A stretch of DNA of 15,408 bases from Clostridiaceae bacterium. GTDB lineage: Bacteria > Bacillota > Clostridia > Oscillospirales > Acutalibacteraceae. The stretch is taken from the NCBI GenBank assembly GCA_904501685.1, contig CAJGBX010000024.1:1-15408 (forward strand). The letters are read 5' to 3'. The stretch's first letter is position 1. Each line of letters begins with the position of its first letter. This document shows positions 15,127-15,408 of this stretch, piece by piece. The notes under the pieces are model-generated. The model made no database searches. It was not told the DNA's origin and saw only the letters and a list, made by a program, of their open reading frames with translations. The position numbers and the translations under genes are program-made.

Positions 15127-15236
15127 CGTGGATTAAGTGATAGTAGGTTTTTAACTGAATGTAGCTCCGCCTCGGCAAACCTCGCCGTGTAAAAATTGAG
15201 GAAAAGTCTTTGATCGGGACTTAAAAGTCAAAATAT
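15127..15236 (+). other. Long transcribed leader of tRNA-Leu
   Basis: About 110 bases lie between the predicted start and the tRNA. Possible pairings are CGGC/GCCG (15173-15176 with 15184-15187), an outer TTTTTA/TAAAAA (15148-15153 with 15190-15195) and AAGTC/GACTT (15204-15208 with 15218-15222). No open frame of use and no known riboswitch or T-box motif is seen. RNase P would release it as a small RNA. Confidence 0.4.
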
Positions 15237-15323
15237 GCGGGTATGGCGGAATTGGCAGACGCGTTAGATTCAGGTTCTAATGGTCGCAAGGCTGTGCAGG
15301 TTCAAGTCCTGTTACCCGCACCA
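15237..15323 (+). tRNA. tRNA-Leu (anticodon CAG)
   Basis: Eighty-seven bases, class II, with encoded CCA at 15321-15323. The acceptor stem GCGGGTA (15237-15243) pairs with TACCCGC (15313-15319). The anticodon arm TTAGA-TTCAGGT-TCTAA gives CAG, which reads CUG. The long variable arm (about TGGTCGCAAGGCTG) is typical of leucine tRNAs, and the T-loop is TTCAAGT. Confidence 0.95.
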
Positions 15324-15327
15324 AAAA

Positions 15328-15356
15328 ACCTCGTTCTTCGGAACGAGGTATTTTAT
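15328..15356 (+). terminator. tRNA-Leu terminator (first hairpin of the array)
   Basis: ACCTCGTTC (15328-15336) and GAACGAGGT (15341-15349) form a perfect 9-bp stem with a TTCG tetraloop closed by C-G, a very stable fold. ATTTTAT follows. The T-run is short but the stem is strong. Confidence 0.65.
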
Positions 15357-15408
15357 CCAATCCGAAGGATTGGTATGTAGTCGCCGATAGGCGTATGTAA
15401 TCCGTTTG
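15328..15408. repeat. Array of short hairpins with constant 8-nt linkers
   Basis: Three complete perfect hairpins follow each other: 15328-15349 (9 bp, TTCG loop), 15357-15373 (CCAATCC-GAA-GGATTGG, 7 bp) and 15382-15393 (CGCC-GATA-GGCG, 4 bp). The linkers are TATTTTAT (15349-15356), TATGTAGT (15374-15381) and TATGTAAT (15394-15401); the first shares one base with the outermost pair of hairpin 1. The window ends in CCGTTTG, which looks like the left arm of a fourth. Stem sequences are unrelated, while linker length and sequence are kept. Confidence 0.7.

Noticed and set aside
15127..15236. T-box or known riboswitch in the tRNA-Leu leader
   Set aside because: No GGGTGG-ACCGCG-like antiterminator motif is present, and the downstream gene is a tRNA rather than an aminoacyl-tRNA or transport gene.
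15328..15408. CRISPR array
   Set aside because: The constant unit is only 8 nt, the variable units are self-complementary hairpins of 12-22 nt, and no cas gene is near.

Overview
This window looks like chromosomal DNA of an anaerobic Gram-positive bacterium of the class Clostridia, probably Ruminococcaceae/Oscillospiraceae-like. The grounds are moderate GC with AT-rich intergenic gaps, Shine-Dalgarno sites of the GGAGG/GAGGTG type, sigma-A promoters with 17-bp spacers, some GTG and TTG starts, and Firmicute-type families (UPF0210 with its ACT partner, a polar amino-acid ABC operon, DUF5685 beside a J-domain gene, an anchored HtrA). No phage, plasmid or insertion-sequence gene is visible. No stretch over 300 bases lacks a gene; the longest gap (14990-15236) holds a terminator-like hairpin, a consensus promoter and a long tRNA leader.

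Layout. On the left, on the minus strand, are the start of a UPF0210/DUF711 (PFL-family) gene, cut by the window edge, and the small ACT-domain gene upstream of it, with their own promoter. Divergent from them is a single-pass membrane protein with a DUF4825-like outer domain (914-1624). Then come an unrecognised secreted protein (1750-2418), a cardiolipin synthase (2544-4103), a membrane-anchored HtrA protease (4226-5530) and a YifB/ComM AAA+ ATPase (5615-7147). Most of this block concerns the cell envelope. Convergent to it is tRNA-Arg(ACG), sharing a hairpin terminator with the ATPase gene.

The middle holds a minus-strand three-gene polar amino-acid ABC importer: binding lipoprotein, permease, ATPase. 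It has a consensus promoter and, after the binding-protein gene, a hairpin without a T-tract. Divergent from it is uvrA (10060-12894), standing alone without uvrB.

The right third is a compact operon with its own promoter: a DUF5685 cysteine-rich protein, a J-domain/TPR protein ending in eight cysteines, and a five-helix membrane protein starting one base after the J-protein stop. It is the best candidate here for an under-described functional unit. It is followed by a hairpin, then by tRNA-Leu(CAG) behind a perfect-consensus promoter and a leader of about 110 nt.

Immediately after tRNA-Leu, and running off the right edge, is an array of short perfect hairpins whose stems all differ but which are separated by a nearly constant 8-nt linker (TATTTTAT, TATGTAGT, TATGTAAT). 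This is the most unusual sequence structure in the window; the first hairpin probably doubles as the tRNA terminator.
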